Notes: generated by a model not told the origin, from the letters alone. A stretch of DNA of 64,000 nucleotides from Pseudomonas cremoris (GCF_014230465.1 NZ_JAAXCY010000006.1:368822-432821); one strand, 5' to 3'. Shown: positions 8,524 to 17,435, numbered from the stretch's first letter. Numbers and translations are program-made.

Positions 8524-9606
8524 ATGGGACAGCGTACGCCTCTGTATGACCTGCATCTCGCCCTCGGCGCGAAAATGGTCGATTTTGGCGGTTGGGATAT
8601 GCCCCTGCATTACGGCTCTCAAGTTGAAGAACACCATCAGGTGCGACGCGACTGCGGGGTGTTCGATGTATCCCATATGACCGTGATCGATATCACAGGC
8701 CACCAGGCCAAGGAATGGCTCCAGCACTTGCTGGCCAATGATGTGGATCGCCTGCACAGCTGCGGCCGTGCGTTGTACAGCGCCATGCTCAACGAAAAGG
8801 GCGGCGTCGTGGATGACATGATCGTCTACCGCACCGACGCCGGTTACCGGTTGGTGGTCAATGCCGCCACCCGCGACCAGGACATGGCCTGGATGCAGGC
8901 GCAGCTGGGTAACTACCAGGTGCAACTGCACGAGCGACCCGAGTTGGCGATGCTGGCCATTCAGGGGCCCCATGCCCGGCAGAAGATCGCCGAGTTGGTC
9001 ACCCAATCGCGCAGCACCCTGATTCACCAGCTCAAGCCTTTCGAGGGCCAGGCAGACGGTGACTGGTTTATCGCCCGCACCGGCTATACCGGTGAAGACG
9101 GCCTGGAAATTGTCCTTCCGGCCGATCAGGCGCCAGGCTTTTTCAACGATCTGGTGGGCGCGGGTATTTCGCCCATCGGTCTCGGCGCCCGCGACACCTT
9201 GCGTCTGGAAGCCGGAATGAACCTGTACGGCCAGGATATCCACCAGGAGGTTTCACCTCTGGCTGCCAATATGGCCTGGAGCATCGCGTGGGAACCTGCT
9301 GGGCGCAATTTCATCGGTCGCACTGCACTGGAAGCCGAACTGGCGGCGGGCGTGCAGTTCAAACTGGTAGGGTTGGTGCTGGAAGAGCGTGGGGTTTTAC
9401 GCGCTCATCAGGTGGTTCGTATCGCCAATGTTGGCGAAGGAGAGATCACCAGTGGTAGTTTCTCTCCCACGCTGAGCAAATCCATTGCCTTGGCGCGCGT
9501 TCCGACGGCGACGGCCGACCGGGCCGAAGTGGAAATCCGCGGCAAGTGGTATCCGGTTCGAGTGGTCAAACCGACGTTCGTGCGCCATGGTAAAACCTTG
9601 ATCTAA
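8524..9606 (+). CDS. gcvT: Glycine cleavage system T protein (aminomethyltransferase)
   Basis: A 360-residue cytoplasmic enzyme that moves the methylene group from the aminomethyl-lipoyl arm of GcvH to tetrahydrofolate, releasing ammonia. Family features: LYDLHLALGAKMVDFGGWDM at residues 6-25, GVFDVSHMTVIDITG, YSAMLNEKGGVVDDMIVYR with the catalytic-region aspartate, RTGYTGEDGLEI, and GARDTLRLEAGMNLYGQD. Length matches other GcvT proteins. A strong AAGGAG ribosome-binding site precedes the ATG at 8524. gcvH follows after 53 bp, but gcvP is not present in this window, unlike the gcvT-H-P order common in gammaproteobacteria. Confidence 0.95.
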   Translation: MGQRTPLYDLHLALGAKMVDFGGWDMPLHYGSQVEEHHQVRRDCGVFDVSHMTVIDITGHQAKEWLQHLLANDVDRLHSCGRALYSAMLNEKGGVVDDMIVYRTDAGYRLVVNAATRDQDMAWMQAQLGNYQVQLHERPELAMLAIQGPHARQKIAELVTQSRSTLIHQLKPFEGQADGDWFIARTGYTGEDGLEIVLPADQAPGFFNDLVGAGISPIGLGARDTLRLEAGMNLYGQDIHQEVSPLAANMAWSIAWEPAGRNFIGRTALEAELAAGVQFKLVGLVLEERGVLRAHQVVRIANVGEGEITSGSFSPTLSKSIALARVPTATADRAEVEIRGKWYPVRVVKPTFVRHGKTLI

Positions 9607-9659
9607 CCTATTTCCGGCAGGCCAAAGGCCGCTGACATTTCTTCTTGAGGACACAGACT

Positions 9660-10043
9660 ATGAGCGATATCCCTGCCGACCTGCGTTTTGCCGAAAGTCA
9701 CGAATGGGCTCGTCTGGAAGCTGACGGCACCGTGACCGTCGGTATCTCCGACCATGCCCAGGAAGCGTTGGGTGATGTGGTGTTTGTTGAACTGACCGAA
9801 GTCGGCAACGTATTTGCTGCGGCTGATCAGGCCGGTGTGGTTGAGTCGGTGAAGGCTGCTTCGGATATCTACTCGCCAATTGCTGGCGAAGTGATTGCGG
9901 TCAACGATGCCCTGAGCGGCGAGCCTGAGCTGTTGAACTCCGACCCTTACGGTGCGTGGATCTTCAAGCTCAAGCCAAGCAACCCGGCTGACCTGGAAAA
10001 ACTGCTCGATGCTGCTGGCTACAAAGCCGCCATCGGCGAGTAA
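9660..10043 (+). CDS. gcvH: Glycine cleavage system H protein
   Basis: A 127-residue carrier protein with a lipoylated lysine that shuttles intermediates between the P, T and L proteins of glycine cleavage. The lipoyl site is K65 in [15 protein letters not shown], in the normal hairpin of the hammerhead fold. The N-terminus [20 protein letters not shown] and the [12 protein letters not shown] segment are typical, and length is standard. Start chosen at ATG 9660, preceded by TTGAGGACACAGACT; an in-frame ATG fifteen bases upstream would only add MRTQT. A REPIN follows in place of gcvP. Confidence 0.95.
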   Translation: MSDIPADLRFAESHEWARLEADGTVTVGISDHAQEALGDVVFVELTEVGNVFAAADQAGVVESVKAASDIYSPIAGEVIAVNDALSGEPELLNSDPYGAWIFKLKPSNPADLEKLLDAAGYKAAIGE

Positions 10044-10069
10044 ACGCACGTCCCCTGTGGGAGTGCTTG

Positions 10070-10159
10070 TGTGGGAGCGGGCTTGCTCGCGAATGCGGAG
10101 TGTCAGTCACCGACTTTACTGACTGATCCACCGCATTCGTGAGCAAGCCCTCTCCCACA
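10070..10159. repeat. REPIN with an extra partial REP on its left
   Basis: Inverted REP pair TGTGGGAGCGGGCTTGCTCG ... GAGCAAGCCCTCTCCCACA, with pairing inner arms around TGTCAGTCACCGACTT. A truncated copy (CTGTGGGAGTGCT, from about 10055) sits directly to its left. Located between gcvH and the convergent aminotransferase gene. Confidence 0.88.
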
Positions 10160-10183
10160 TGTAACTGCACCAGCCTTCAATAT

Positions 10184-11326
10184 TCAGCTCGTTTTCAGCA
10201 CCGCTTTGACGGCTGCCACCGACCGCTCAACATCCGCCTCAGTCATCGCCGTAAACATCGGCAACGACACGATCAAACGCCCCACCTTCTCCGCAACAGG
10301 GAACATGCCTTCCTTGAACCCCTGTGCCCGATAAAGGCTCAGCAGGTGGATCGGCGGGTAGTGATAGCCAATGCCGACGCCATGGGCCTGCATCTGCTCC
10401 ATGAAAGTAGCGCGGGCGGGCAAGCCGTCCTGACGCTCAGGCAGCACCAGTTGAAAGAGGTGCCAGTTGCTGTTTTCGAAATCCGCCGGCGGCAGTTGTG
10501 CGCCGTAGTGTTCTTCAAAATCGGCACCGAAGCATTTGAAGTAGTGACGCGCCAGGTTCTGGCGATGGGCAGTGATCTTCTCGATATGGGCAAACTGCCC
10601 TAGGCCGATGGCGGCGGCGATGTCCGTCATGTTGAACTTGCCACCCAGCACATCCACATCCAGGCCGTCGAAACCGGTGCGGGTCACGCCTTGCAGGCGA
10701 TATTTCTCGGCCAGACGAGCTTCTTCGGCGTTGTTCAATACCAGGCAACCGCCTTCGGAAGAGGTGATGTTCTTGTTGGCCTGGAAACTGAACGACACGA
10801 AGTCGCCGGTGGCGCCGATACGCTCGCCATCCCAGCTCGATCCCAATGCCTGGGCGGCGTCTTCGATGATGCGCAGGTTGTACTTGTTGGCCAGCGCGTA
10901 AAGCATCGGCATGTCCAGGGGCAGGCCGGCCAGGTACACCGGAATGATCGCCTTGGTCCGTGGGGTGATCGCGGCTTCCACTTGGGCCAGGTCGATATTG
11001 CGGGTCACCGGATCGATATCGGCAAACACCGGCGTGGCGCCAACCTCCAGGATCACATTGGCCGTTGCGACCCAGGAGATCGGCGTGGTGATGACTTCAT
11101 CCCCAGGCCCGATACCTGCGATGCGCAAGGCAATCTCCATGGTGCAGGTGCCCGAGTTGAACGTGCGCACCGGGCGCCCGCCAAAGTATTCCGACAGCTG
11201 AGCTTCGAATGCCTGCACTTTTGGCCCGCTGGTAATCCAGCCCGAGCGCAGTACATCGCCGACCGCCGAGATGGTGGCTTCATCGATGGTGGGTTTGGAG
11301 AACGGCAGAAAGGGCTGTTGGCTCAT
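10184..11326 (-). CDS. DegT/DnrJ/EryC1/StrS aminotransferase, ArnB-like
   Basis: A 380-residue PLP-dependent sugar aminotransferase of fold type I. The start region PFLPFSKPTIDEATISAVGD and RSGWITSGPKVQAFE closely resemble ArnB (UDP-4-keto-arabinose aminotransferase) and related WbpE-like enzymes; NSGTCTMEIALRIAGIGPGD and EDAAQALGSSWDG are the family PLP-binding segments. The internal aldimine lysine is K185 in FQANKNITSSEGG. ATG at 11326 fits the family N-terminus; a longer frame from 11473 runs back through promoter and terminator sequence. No other nucleotide-sugar or arn genes are adjacent, so its substrate cannot be told from context. A REPIN separates it from gcvH. Confidence 0.88.
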   Translation of the reverse strand: MSQQPFLPFSKPTIDEATISAVGDVLRSGWITSGPKVQAFEAQLSEYFGGRPVRTFNSGTCTMEIALRIAGIGPGDEVITTPISWVATANVILEVGATPVFADIDPVTRNIDLAQVEAAITPRTKAIIPVYLAGLPLDMPMLYALANKYNLRIIEDAAQALGSSWDGERIGATGDFVSFSFQANKNITSSEGGCLVLNNAEEARLAEKYRLQGVTRTGFDGLDVDVLGGKFNMTDIAAAIGLGQFAHIEKITAHRQNLARHYFKCFGADFEEHYGAQLPPADFENSNWHLFQLVLPERQDGLPARATFMEQMQAHGVGIGYHYPPIHLLSLYRAQGFKEGMFPVAEKVGRLIVSLPMFTAMTEADVERSVAAVKAVLKTS

Positions 11327-11443
11327 GACGACGAAGGCATCCGTTTCAGATTGGCGATGAGTAAAAGACGAATCAGTACCGGCATGGTTGCACGGCACGA
11401 CTGAATATAGCCTGTCACCCGTGAATGAATCGTCATCGTGCAG

Positions 11444-11478
11444 ACAAAAAAATGCCGCTTGGGAAAGCGGCATTTTTT
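11444..11478 (-). terminator. Intrinsic terminator of the DUF2388 gene
   Basis: AAAAAAATGCCGCTT and GGGAAAGCGGCATTTTTT pair as AAATGCCGCTT/AAGCGGCATTT with a short loop. T runs on both strands make it bidirectional; it lies just past the stop of the minus-strand gene that ends at 11492. Confidence 0.85.
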
Positions 11479-11491
11479 AGAGCGTGTGGAA

Positions 11492-11806
11492 TCACTCGGT
11501 AACAGCGTTTTTCGCGAGGATGGCGTTGGCCAGTTCCATGTCGGTGGCTTGCAGGCCAGGGTTGTCGGCCCGGACTTTCTGCATGGCGGCTTCCAGGTAT
11601 GGGCCACGGATACCACCGTCGCTGGCAACAAAGCTGCCGGCGTCGTCCTGTGCAGCGACTACCAACTTGTGATCCTTGAAGGTCAGGTACGTCGAGCCAG
11701 TTGTGGCACCCGACGAGATGACGTTGCGCCAGAAACTGTCGGCCATCGCTGAACCGACAGGAAGGGAAAGCACAGCAAGGGTTGCGACAGCATATTTAAG
11801 ACGCAT
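11492..11806 (-). CDS. Small secreted DUF2388 protein
   Basis: A 104-residue exported protein. Residues 1-23 are a signal peptide (MRLKYAVATLAVLSLPVGSA, then MADS). The mature part has the DUF2388 pattern: SFWRNVISSGATTGSTYLTF, DDAGSFVASDGGIRGPYLEA, and a helical end DMELANAILAKN. DUF2388 is found mainly in Pseudomonas, often as tandem small genes, and has no established function. Start at 11806 because it begins the signal peptide; the longer frame from 11869 has no export features. A clear intrinsic terminator follows, so this is a single-gene transcript. Confidence 0.85.
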   Translation of the reverse strand: MRLKYAVATLAVLSLPVGSAMADSFWRNVISSGATTGSTYLTFKDHKLVVAAQDDAGSFVASDGGIRGPYLEAAMQKVRADNPGLQATDMELANAILAKNAVTE

Positions 11807-11875
11807 GATGGGTGACTCCGGTTGGGTGATCTGTACTTTATGATTGTAGTTAGCCCAACCGAGTTCCATCGCCGA

Positions 11876-12322
11876 CTAAACAGTTTCAACCTTCAAAACC
11901 GCGCCATTCTGACCAATCACCCGTACTTGAGCGCCTACAGGAGTGTCGGGGCCGGTGACGATCCAGACGCCATCACCTACTTTCACTTTGCCTCGGCCTT
12001 CGATAATGGCCTGATGCACCACAAAGGTGCGCCCGATCAACTCCGACCCTCGCTCGTTGAGCCCCGGCTGGTCACTGGCCTTGGCACTGCTGCGCTGGCG
12101 CTTCCACCAGTACACCGCGGTCAATATCGACAACACGGCGAACAGCAGCAGTTGCCATTCCAGTCCCAGGGGCGGAACCAGAAACTTGATCACGCCCACG
12201 GCGGCTGCGGCGATGCCCATCCACAGCAGGTAACCACCGGCGCCGAATACCTCAAGAATCAGCAACACCGTGCCCAGTGCCAGCCAATCCCAGAACGACA
12301 GGTGCTGCAGGAAGTCCCACAT
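11876..12322 (-). CDS. NfeD-family membrane protein
   Basis: A 148-residue short NfeD (NfeD1b type) protein. It has a hydrophobic N-terminal half with about three membrane segments (LALGTVLLILEVFGAGGYLL, IAAAAVGVIKFLV, LLLFAVLSILTAVYW), and a C-terminal OB-fold domain with ELIGRTFVVHQAI and GDGVWIVTGPDTPVGAQVRV. NfeD proteins are nearly always encoded next to SPFH (stomatin-like) proteins and thought to act with them in membrane microdomains. Here the SPFH gene ends only four bases upstream, which supports one transcript and a joint role. Start at ATG 12322 rather than 12388, because the extra residues would lie in the upstream gene. Confidence 0.9.
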   Translation of the reverse strand: MWDFLQHLSFWDWLALGTVLLILEVFGAGGYLLWMGIAAAAVGVIKFLVPPLGLEWQLLLFAVLSILTAVYWWKRQRSSAKASDQPGLNERGSELIGRTFVVHQAIIEGRGKVKVGDGVWIVTGPDTPVGAQVRVIGQNGAVLKVETV

Positions 12323-12326
12323 GGCT

Positions 12327-13247
12327 TCAGCCTTTCTTGCTGTCGAAGGTGGCCTTGACGATCTCGCCGATGCCGCCAACGGCACCAATCACCTGGCTGG
12401 CTTCCAGTGGCATCAGGATGACCTTGCTGTTGTTGGCCGACGCCAGCTTGCCCAGGGCGTCGATGTATTTTTGTGCGACGAAATAATTGACCGCCTGCAC
12501 GTTGCCCGACGCAATGGCTTCCGACACCACCTGGGTGGCGCGGGCTTCGGCCTCGGCCTGACGCTCACGTGCTTCGGACTCCAGGAACGCAGCCTGACGG
12601 CTACCTTCCGCCTCAAGGATCTGCGCCTGTTTCTTACCCTCGGCGGTCAGGATCGCCGACGCGCGCAGGCCTTCTGCTTCGAGGATTTGTGCACGCTTGA
12701 TCCGTTCGGCTTTCATCTGCCCGGACATGGCGGCCATCAGGTCGGCGGGCGGGCTGATGTCCTTGATCTCGATACGGGTGATCTTGATGCCCCACGGCGC
12801 GGTGGCTTCATCGACAGTGCGCAGCAGTTTTTCGTTGATACCGTCACGTTGGCTGAGCATGGCATCCAGTTCCATGGAGCCAAGCACGGTACGGATATTG
12901 GTTTGCAGGAGGTTGCGGATGGCGTGCTCGAGGTTGTTGACCTCGTAGGCGGCCTGGGCGGTGTTGACCACCTGGAAGAAGCACACGGCGTCGATCTGTA
13001 CGGTGGCGTTGTCAGCGGTGATGACTTCCTGCGGCGGGATGTCCAGCACGCTTTCCATCACGTTGATCTTGCGACCGATGCGGTCCATGACCGGGATGAT
13101 GATGTTCAGGCCGGGCTTGAGGGTGTTGGTATAGCGGCCGAAACGCTCGACGGTCCACTGGTAGCCCTGAGGTACCACCTTGAAGCCCATGAACAGGATG
13201 GCCACGGCCAAACCCACGAAAAGAAGCAGTACGGTTCCGATCTGCAT
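12327..13247 (-). CDS. SPFH-domain (stomatin/prohibitin-like) membrane protein, QmcA type
   Basis: A 306-residue protein anchored by one N-terminal membrane segment ([18 protein letters not shown]), followed by the SPFH domain (about residues 22-190: [39 protein letters not shown]) and a charged coiled-coil region rich in Ala/Glu/Arg ([33 protein letters not shown]). Length and order match QmcA/YbbK and slipins, which form large membrane rings. It is paired with the downstream NfeD gene, the usual arrangement. The 77 bp between it and the gspE-like gene has no visible terminator. Confidence 0.92.
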   Translation of the reverse strand: MQIGTVLLLFVGLAVAILFMGFKVVPQGYQWTVERFGRYTNTLKPGLNIIIPVMDRIGRKINVMESVLDIPPQEVITADNATVQIDAVCFFQVVNTAQAAYEVNNLEHAIRNLLQTNIRTVLGSMELDAMLSQRDGINEKLLRTVDEATAPWGIKITRIEIKDISPPADLMAAMSGQMKAERIKRAQILEAEGLRASAILTAEGKKQAQILEAEGSRQAAFLESEARERQAEAEARATQVVSEAIASGNVQAVNYFVAQKYIDALGKLASANNSKVILMPLEASQVIGAVGGIGEIVKATFDSKKG

Positions 13248-13323
13248 AACGATTCCCTATCTAATGGTGTCAGTGAAGCGACGGTCGCCGATTGTAACGG
13301 TCTCGTCACGGATAAGAACGGTT

Positions 13324-15003
13324 TCACGCCCCGGTAATCAAAGCATTTGTTACTGAATCCCCAGGCGTTACTCGCAAGACCTCGGTCATCGTTGTCAGGC
13401 CGGCGTCAACCTTTTGTGCGCCGGCCATTCGCAGGCTGCACATGCCTTGCGCAACCGCTGCCTGACGCAGTAACTGCACATCCGTACCGGGGGTGATCAG
13501 TGCCTTGAGCGTCTCGTCCATGAGCATTATTTCGTAGACCCCTGCGCGCCCCTGATAACCGCTGTTACGGCACTCCACGCATCCGATGGCTTCATGGGCG
13601 GTGCCTGTTGCGCGCTTGCAATGGGGGCACAAGAGCCGCACCAAGCGCTGTGCCATCACTCCTATAAGCGTAGCTTTGATCTAATAATGAGCAATTCCCA
13701 GCTCCTGCAAACGGCTGATGGCACTGGGCGCGTCGTTGGTGTGCAGGGTCGAGAGCACCAAGTGCCCCGTCAGCGCGGCCTGAATTGCCATCTCGGCGGT
13801 TTCCTGGTCGCGTATTTCGCCGATCATGATGATGTCCGGGTCCTGGCGCAGCAGGGCGCGGATGCCGCTGGCAAAGCTCAGGTCGATATTGTGTTGCACC
13901 TGCATCTGGTTGAAGGCGGGCTCCACCATCTCGATAGGGTCCTCCACCGTGCACAGGTTGACCTCCCGGGTCGCCAGTTGCCTGAGCGTGGTGTAGAGGG
14001 TGCTGGTCTTGCCCGAACCAGTCGGGCCGGTGACGAGGATGATGCCGTTGGTTTGGCGCGTCATGGCGTGCCAACGCTGCTGGTCTTCACCGGACAAGCC
14101 CAACTCGTCGAAGCCCTTGAGCAGCACCTGTGGGTCAAAGATCCGCATCACCAGTTTTTCGCCGAATGCGGTGGGCAAAGTGGAAAGGCGCAATTCCACT
14201 TCCGCCCCTGCCGGGCTCTTGGTCTTGACCCGGCCGTCCTGGGGTTTGCGTTTTTCGGCCACGTTCATTCGCCCGAGGCTTTTCAGGCGGCTGACCACTG
14301 CCATCGTTACCTGGGGTGGAAACTGATAGACGTCATGCAGCAACCCATCAATCCGAAAGCGCACGCGGCCTTGTTCCCGACACGGTTCTATATGGATATC
14401 GCTTGCCCGTTGGCCGAAGGCGTATTGCAGCAACCAGTCGACGATATTGACGATATGCGCGTCGTTGGCATCCGGCTCCTGGTCGCTGGTACCTAAGTTG
14501 AGCAGTTCGAAATTGCCGGGCGCGGCGATCTTCTGGTCGGCGCCACTGACCGATTTGGCCAGCCGATAAAACTCGTCGATGTAGCGCCGAATAGCCTGGG
14601 GGTTGGCCACTACGCGTTTGATCGAACGCTTGAGCACCTGGGCCAGCCCGGCTTCCCAGGCGCTGACGTAGGGCTGGGCGCTGGCGATGGTAACGGTGTG
14701 GGTGTCCAGCGCGACCGCAAGAATGGCATGGCGTTGGGCGAACCCATGGGACATCAGCGGAACCACCGTGGCCACATCGATCTGCAATGGGTCGATACGC
14801 AGGTACGGTTGCCCCGCATGCTGGGCAAGCCATTGCGTCAGGGTTTCGAGGCAGACGTTATGGGCGGCGATGCATTCCAGCGGATGCTCAGTGTCCCTCG
14901 CCGGCAGCACCGACAAGCGTTTTGCAACATCAGCGGGTACCAGTCCGGCCTCGATCAAGGCGGGTAATAACGCCTGCAGTTCCAATCGTTGATCACTGGG
15001 CAT
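13324..15003 (-). pseudogene. GspE/PilB-type secretion ATPase gene interrupted by one in-frame amber codon
   Basis: The reading frame runs from ATG 15003 as a type II/IV secretion ATPase: N-terminal MshEN-like domain, then the ATPase core with Walker A GPTGSGKTSTLY (about residue 328), VEDPIEMVEPAFNQ (Asp box), Walker B region DIIMIGEIRDQETAE, and the His box LSTLHTNDAPSAISRL. After LGIAHY a TAG at 13681-13683 (codon 441) stops it. The same frame continues without any shift as IKATLIGVMAQRLVRLLCP, then the tetracysteine zinc element CPHCKR ... CVECRNSGYQGRAGVYE to 13324. One base change (TTG to TAG) would explain the break. The C-terminal part alone may be translated from the ATG at 13635 or nearby, but without the core it cannot be an ATPase. 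No pilus or secretion genes are adjacent. Confidence 0.88.
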
Positions 15004-15084
15004 CGAGTTTTCCTGGGGGGAGCGGACGTAGTCCCAGGCTAGCCAGCGCTTGGATTTCCTCCTCCCAGCGTGTATTGCAGGCTT

Positions 15085-15423
15085 TTACCGAGCAACCGCC
15101 AACATCTCCTCAGGTCCCACGGAATCAGCCGGCCACATCTCCAGCGAGCACACGCTGATCAGGTTTCTAATCTTTTCACCGATCACCTGGGCGCGGTGCC
15201 AACTGAGACCGTCCATCACGATATCGATGTTCATCAGGTCATCTTCCCGGTTCACCGCTACCTGCCGAGGTGTGAGGAATTGCAGGGCGAAATAGTTGAG
15301 TACCCGACACAGCACGTCCGGCTCTGCCTCGGCGACGATTTGGTAATGCGCCTGGCAGTGGGCGCTGTTGACGGCCCACGCATCGACGCGGGTCACGGAG
15401 AGAGTAGTTTCGACGGCATGCAT
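15085..15423 (-). CDS. Small protein with an ACT-like domain (IlvM-like), unassigned
   Basis: A 112-residue cytoplasmic protein, start MHAVETTLSVTRV. I do not recognise it as a named gene. The segment AEPDVLCRVLNYFALQFLTP, then strands RQVAVNREDDLMNIDIVMDG and helix HRAQVIGEKIRNLISVCSLE, has the beta-alpha-beta-beta-alpha-beta order and hydrophobic spacing of ACT domains, closest in feel to acetolactate synthase small subunits. Such domains usually bind amino acids. It is divergent from an Lrp/AsnC regulator 127 bp away, whose own C-terminal domain is related to ACT folds, so a shared amino-acid signal is possible. No large synthase subunit lies nearby. Confidence 0.7.
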   Translation of the reverse strand: MHAVETTLSVTRVDAWAVNSAHCQAHYQIVAEAEPDVLCRVLNYFALQFLTPRQVAVNREDDLMNIDIVMDGLSWHRAQVIGEKIRNLISVCSLEMWPADSVGPEEMLAVAR

Positions 15424-15549
15424 GGGCGTTCTCCTGATTCGGTGGAGAAATTTTTACATTCGCCACGGGAGATTTCTTATCTAAGATGAGCATTAATAGC
15501 AGATGATTGAATCGTTTAATCCAAGTTAAGCAATTTCATAGGTATTTTT

Positions 15550-16020
15550 ATGCATAGCGAGTTGGACGCCTACGACCGCCGCATCCTGGCCCTTTTGCAA
15601 GAAGACGCCTCGCTGTCCAGTGCACAGATCGCCGAACAGGTGGGCCTGTCTCAATCGCCATGCTGGCGGCGGATTCAGCGGCTCAAGGAGGAGGGGGTGA
15701 TTCGAGGCCAGGTCACCCTGCTGGACCGCAAGAAAATTGGCCTGAACACGCAGATTTTCGCCGAGGTCAAACTCAACGCCCACGGGCGTTCCAACTTCAC
15801 TGAGTTCACCGACGCGATTCGCGGGTTTCCGGAAGTGTTGGAGTGTTATGTGCTGATGGGGGCAGTGGATTTTCTGTTGCGCATCGTGACGGCGGATATT
15901 GAGGCGTACGAGCGGTTCTTCTTTGAAAAGTTGTCGATGGTGCCGGGGATTCAGGAGGTCAATTCGATTGTGGCGCTTTCTGAGATCAAGTCGACCACCA
16001 GCCTGCCAGTGTTGCGCTGA
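15550..16020 (+). CDS. Lrp/AsnC family transcriptional regulator
   Basis: A 156-residue DNA-binding protein. The N-terminal winged helix-turn-helix is at residues 4-60 (LDAYDRRILALLQEDASLSS, then IAEQVGLSQSPCWRRIQRLK, the family recognition helix), and a RAM/Lrp_AsnC_prod ligand-binding domain occupies about 68-145 (FAEVKLNAHGRSNFTEF, VLECYVLMGAVDFLLRIV). Length is normal. It is divergent from the ACT-like gene, a usual arrangement for a local target, through an AT-rich gap holding GATTGAATCGTTTAATC (15503-15519), whose arms GATT.AA and TT.AATC are symmetric and could be its operator. The regulated amino acid cannot be told. Confidence 0.93.
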   Translation: MHSELDAYDRRILALLQEDASLSSAQIAEQVGLSQSPCWRRIQRLKEEGVIRGQVTLLDRKKIGLNTQIFAEVKLNAHGRSNFTEFTDAIRGFPEVLECYVLMGAVDFLLRIVTADIEAYERFFFEKLSMVPGIQEVNSIVALSEIKSTTSLPVLR

Positions 16021-16023
16021 AAC

Positions 16024-16047
16024 TGTGGGAGCGGGCTTGCTCCCACA
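16024..16047. repeat. Compact palindromic REP
   Basis: TGTGGGAGCGGGCTTGCTCC followed by CACA: the two ends of a REP joined with only a GGGCTT core between them, a 24-bp near-perfect palindrome. It is followed by TTTGACCGAG, the spacer motif seen in the tail-to-tail pairs elsewhere in this window. It sits between two convergent genes and could act as a terminator stem. Confidence 0.8.
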
Positions 16048-16067
16048 TTTGACCGAGTTGCCTGATA

Positions 16068-17435
16068 TTACAGACGCAGCAACGTCTTCCAGGCCCGGTT
16101 CTGATACACCGCAATCGCCTGATGCATCCGCGCATCCAGCGACTCATCGGTGATCGGCTGGTTGGCCAATTGCGCCAGCTTGTTCAACTCACCGTACAAA
16201 CGGTCCAGCTCCGGAATGTCCACCACGTGACGCGCATGGTGCAGCCACGCCTGGATACGCTCGATACGCGGCAGTTGCTCAGCCAGGTCTTCCGGCTGTT
16301 GCTGGTAGCGCGGCAGTTGCAGGGCGACGGCGTCGTCGGCCAGCAGGCGCGGCAACCAGTTGGTGATTTGCGCGGCGCCCTGGCGGTTGCCACGCACATT
16401 GCGGTCGGCGGTCCAGGTGCGGGCCAGCAGCCAACGTGAAGCGTTCAGCGAGAACAGGCCCCAGCGCACATCTTCCAATTCTTCGGCGAATTGCTCCGGT
16501 GCGGCTTTGCGGATGTCTTCGTCGTCGTCACCGGCTTGCACCAGTGGACGCCAGTCTTCCAGCAGGGCATCGAGTGCGCTGCGCAGTTCGCTGGTGGATT
16601 GACGCGGTGCGGCCTGGCCGAGGCTGCCGACCAGGGCGCGCAGTTCGCCGAGGTTGTCGACCCAGTCTTGCAACAGGCGCCAGTGGCCATTGAAGCGGTA
16701 TTGCTCGGCGAGGCGCTGGCTGCTGCCCAGCAGGTGCCACATGATCGCGGCGAAAGCATCGTCCAGTGGCATTTCGGCGTGGATCTGCGGCGCTGGCAGG
16801 CTCAGTGAATAGCTGCTCGCGTCGTACAGGCGGTAGCCGCGCTCGGCCTTGCTGATATCGCACGGCATCAGCGCCAGGGTGGCGGCCAGTTCGGTGGCCA
16901 ATTCCAGCAGGGCTGCCGGTTCGCCTTCGCGCAGTTCCAGTTCCAGCTCGCAGATTTCTTCCTTCTGCTTGCCGACCACCACGTGGCCCAGGTCCAGGGC
17001 GGCTTCGATCACCACCTTGGCCTTGCCGCGACCCCAGGCGATTTCGGCGCGTTCACGCACGAAGTCGGTGGTGAAGATCGGCTTGAGGGTCTTTTTGTCC
17101 AGCTCGGCCAGTTGCTCGGGCCAGCATTCGCCGTCGAGTTTCTTCACGTCGAGCTTGGCTTTGGGCAAGTCCCAGTTGTACTCGTTCCGCTCCGACAAGC
17201 CAGCGATGCTTTGGCCGCGGGTCTTGAGGGTCTGGATGATGTCGTCACCGTCCTTGCGCAGGCGCAGGGCGACTTTGGCCTGGGCCAGGTCGCGCTCGGG
17301 GGTGTCGAAATACTGGTTCATCAACTCACGGCGTTCCCAGCCACTTTTGTTGCGTTTTTTCAGTAACGGGTGCTCACGCAGCGCGGCGAGTGTTTCGCGG
17401 CTGACGCGGAGCTTGATTTCGGTTTCTTTCTGCAT
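16068..17435 (-). CDS. ygiF: Inorganic triphosphatase with CYTH and CHAD domains
   Basis: A 455-residue cytoplasmic protein. The CYTH domain (about residues 1-200) opens with the metal-binding ExExK signature (KETEIKLRV), followed by LMNQYFDTPERDLAQAKVAL and LRLRKDGDD, basic and acidic residues lining the triphosphate tunnel. The CHAD domain (about 220-455), a helical bundle with conserved histidines in LHHARHVVDIPEL, binds polyphosphate in the family. Together these match E. coli YgiF, which hydrolyses tripolyphosphate. Start at 17435 gives MQKETEIKL; the longer frame runs back into the argE promoter. It is divergent from argE. Confidence 0.9.
   Translation of the reverse strand: MQKETEIKLRVSRETLAALREHPLLKKRNKSGWERRELMNQYFDTPERDLAQAKVALRLRKDGDDIIQTLKTRGQSIAGLSERNEYNWDLPKAKLDVKKLDGECWPEQLAELDKKTLKPIFTTDFVRERAEIAWGRGKAKVVIEAALDLGHVVVGKQKEEICELELELREGEPAALLELATELAATLALMPCDISKAERGYRLYDASSYSLSLPAPQIHAEMPLDDAFAAIMWHLLGSSQRLAEQYRFNGHWRLLQDWVDNLGELRALVGSLGQAAPRQSTSELRSALDALLEDWRPLVQAGDDDEDIRKAAPEQFAEELEDVRWGLFSLNASRWLLARTWTADRNVRGNRQGAAQITNWLPRLLADDAVALQLPRYQQQPEDLAEQLPRIERIQAWLHHARHVVDIPELDRLYGELNKLAQLANQPITDESLDARMHQAIAVYQNRAWKTLLRL

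Noticed and set aside
13324..13659. The downstream part of the gspE-like frame as an independent gene
   Set aside because: It continues the same frame after the amber codon and contains only the C-terminal zinc element and tail of the ATPase family, so it is part of the broken gene.
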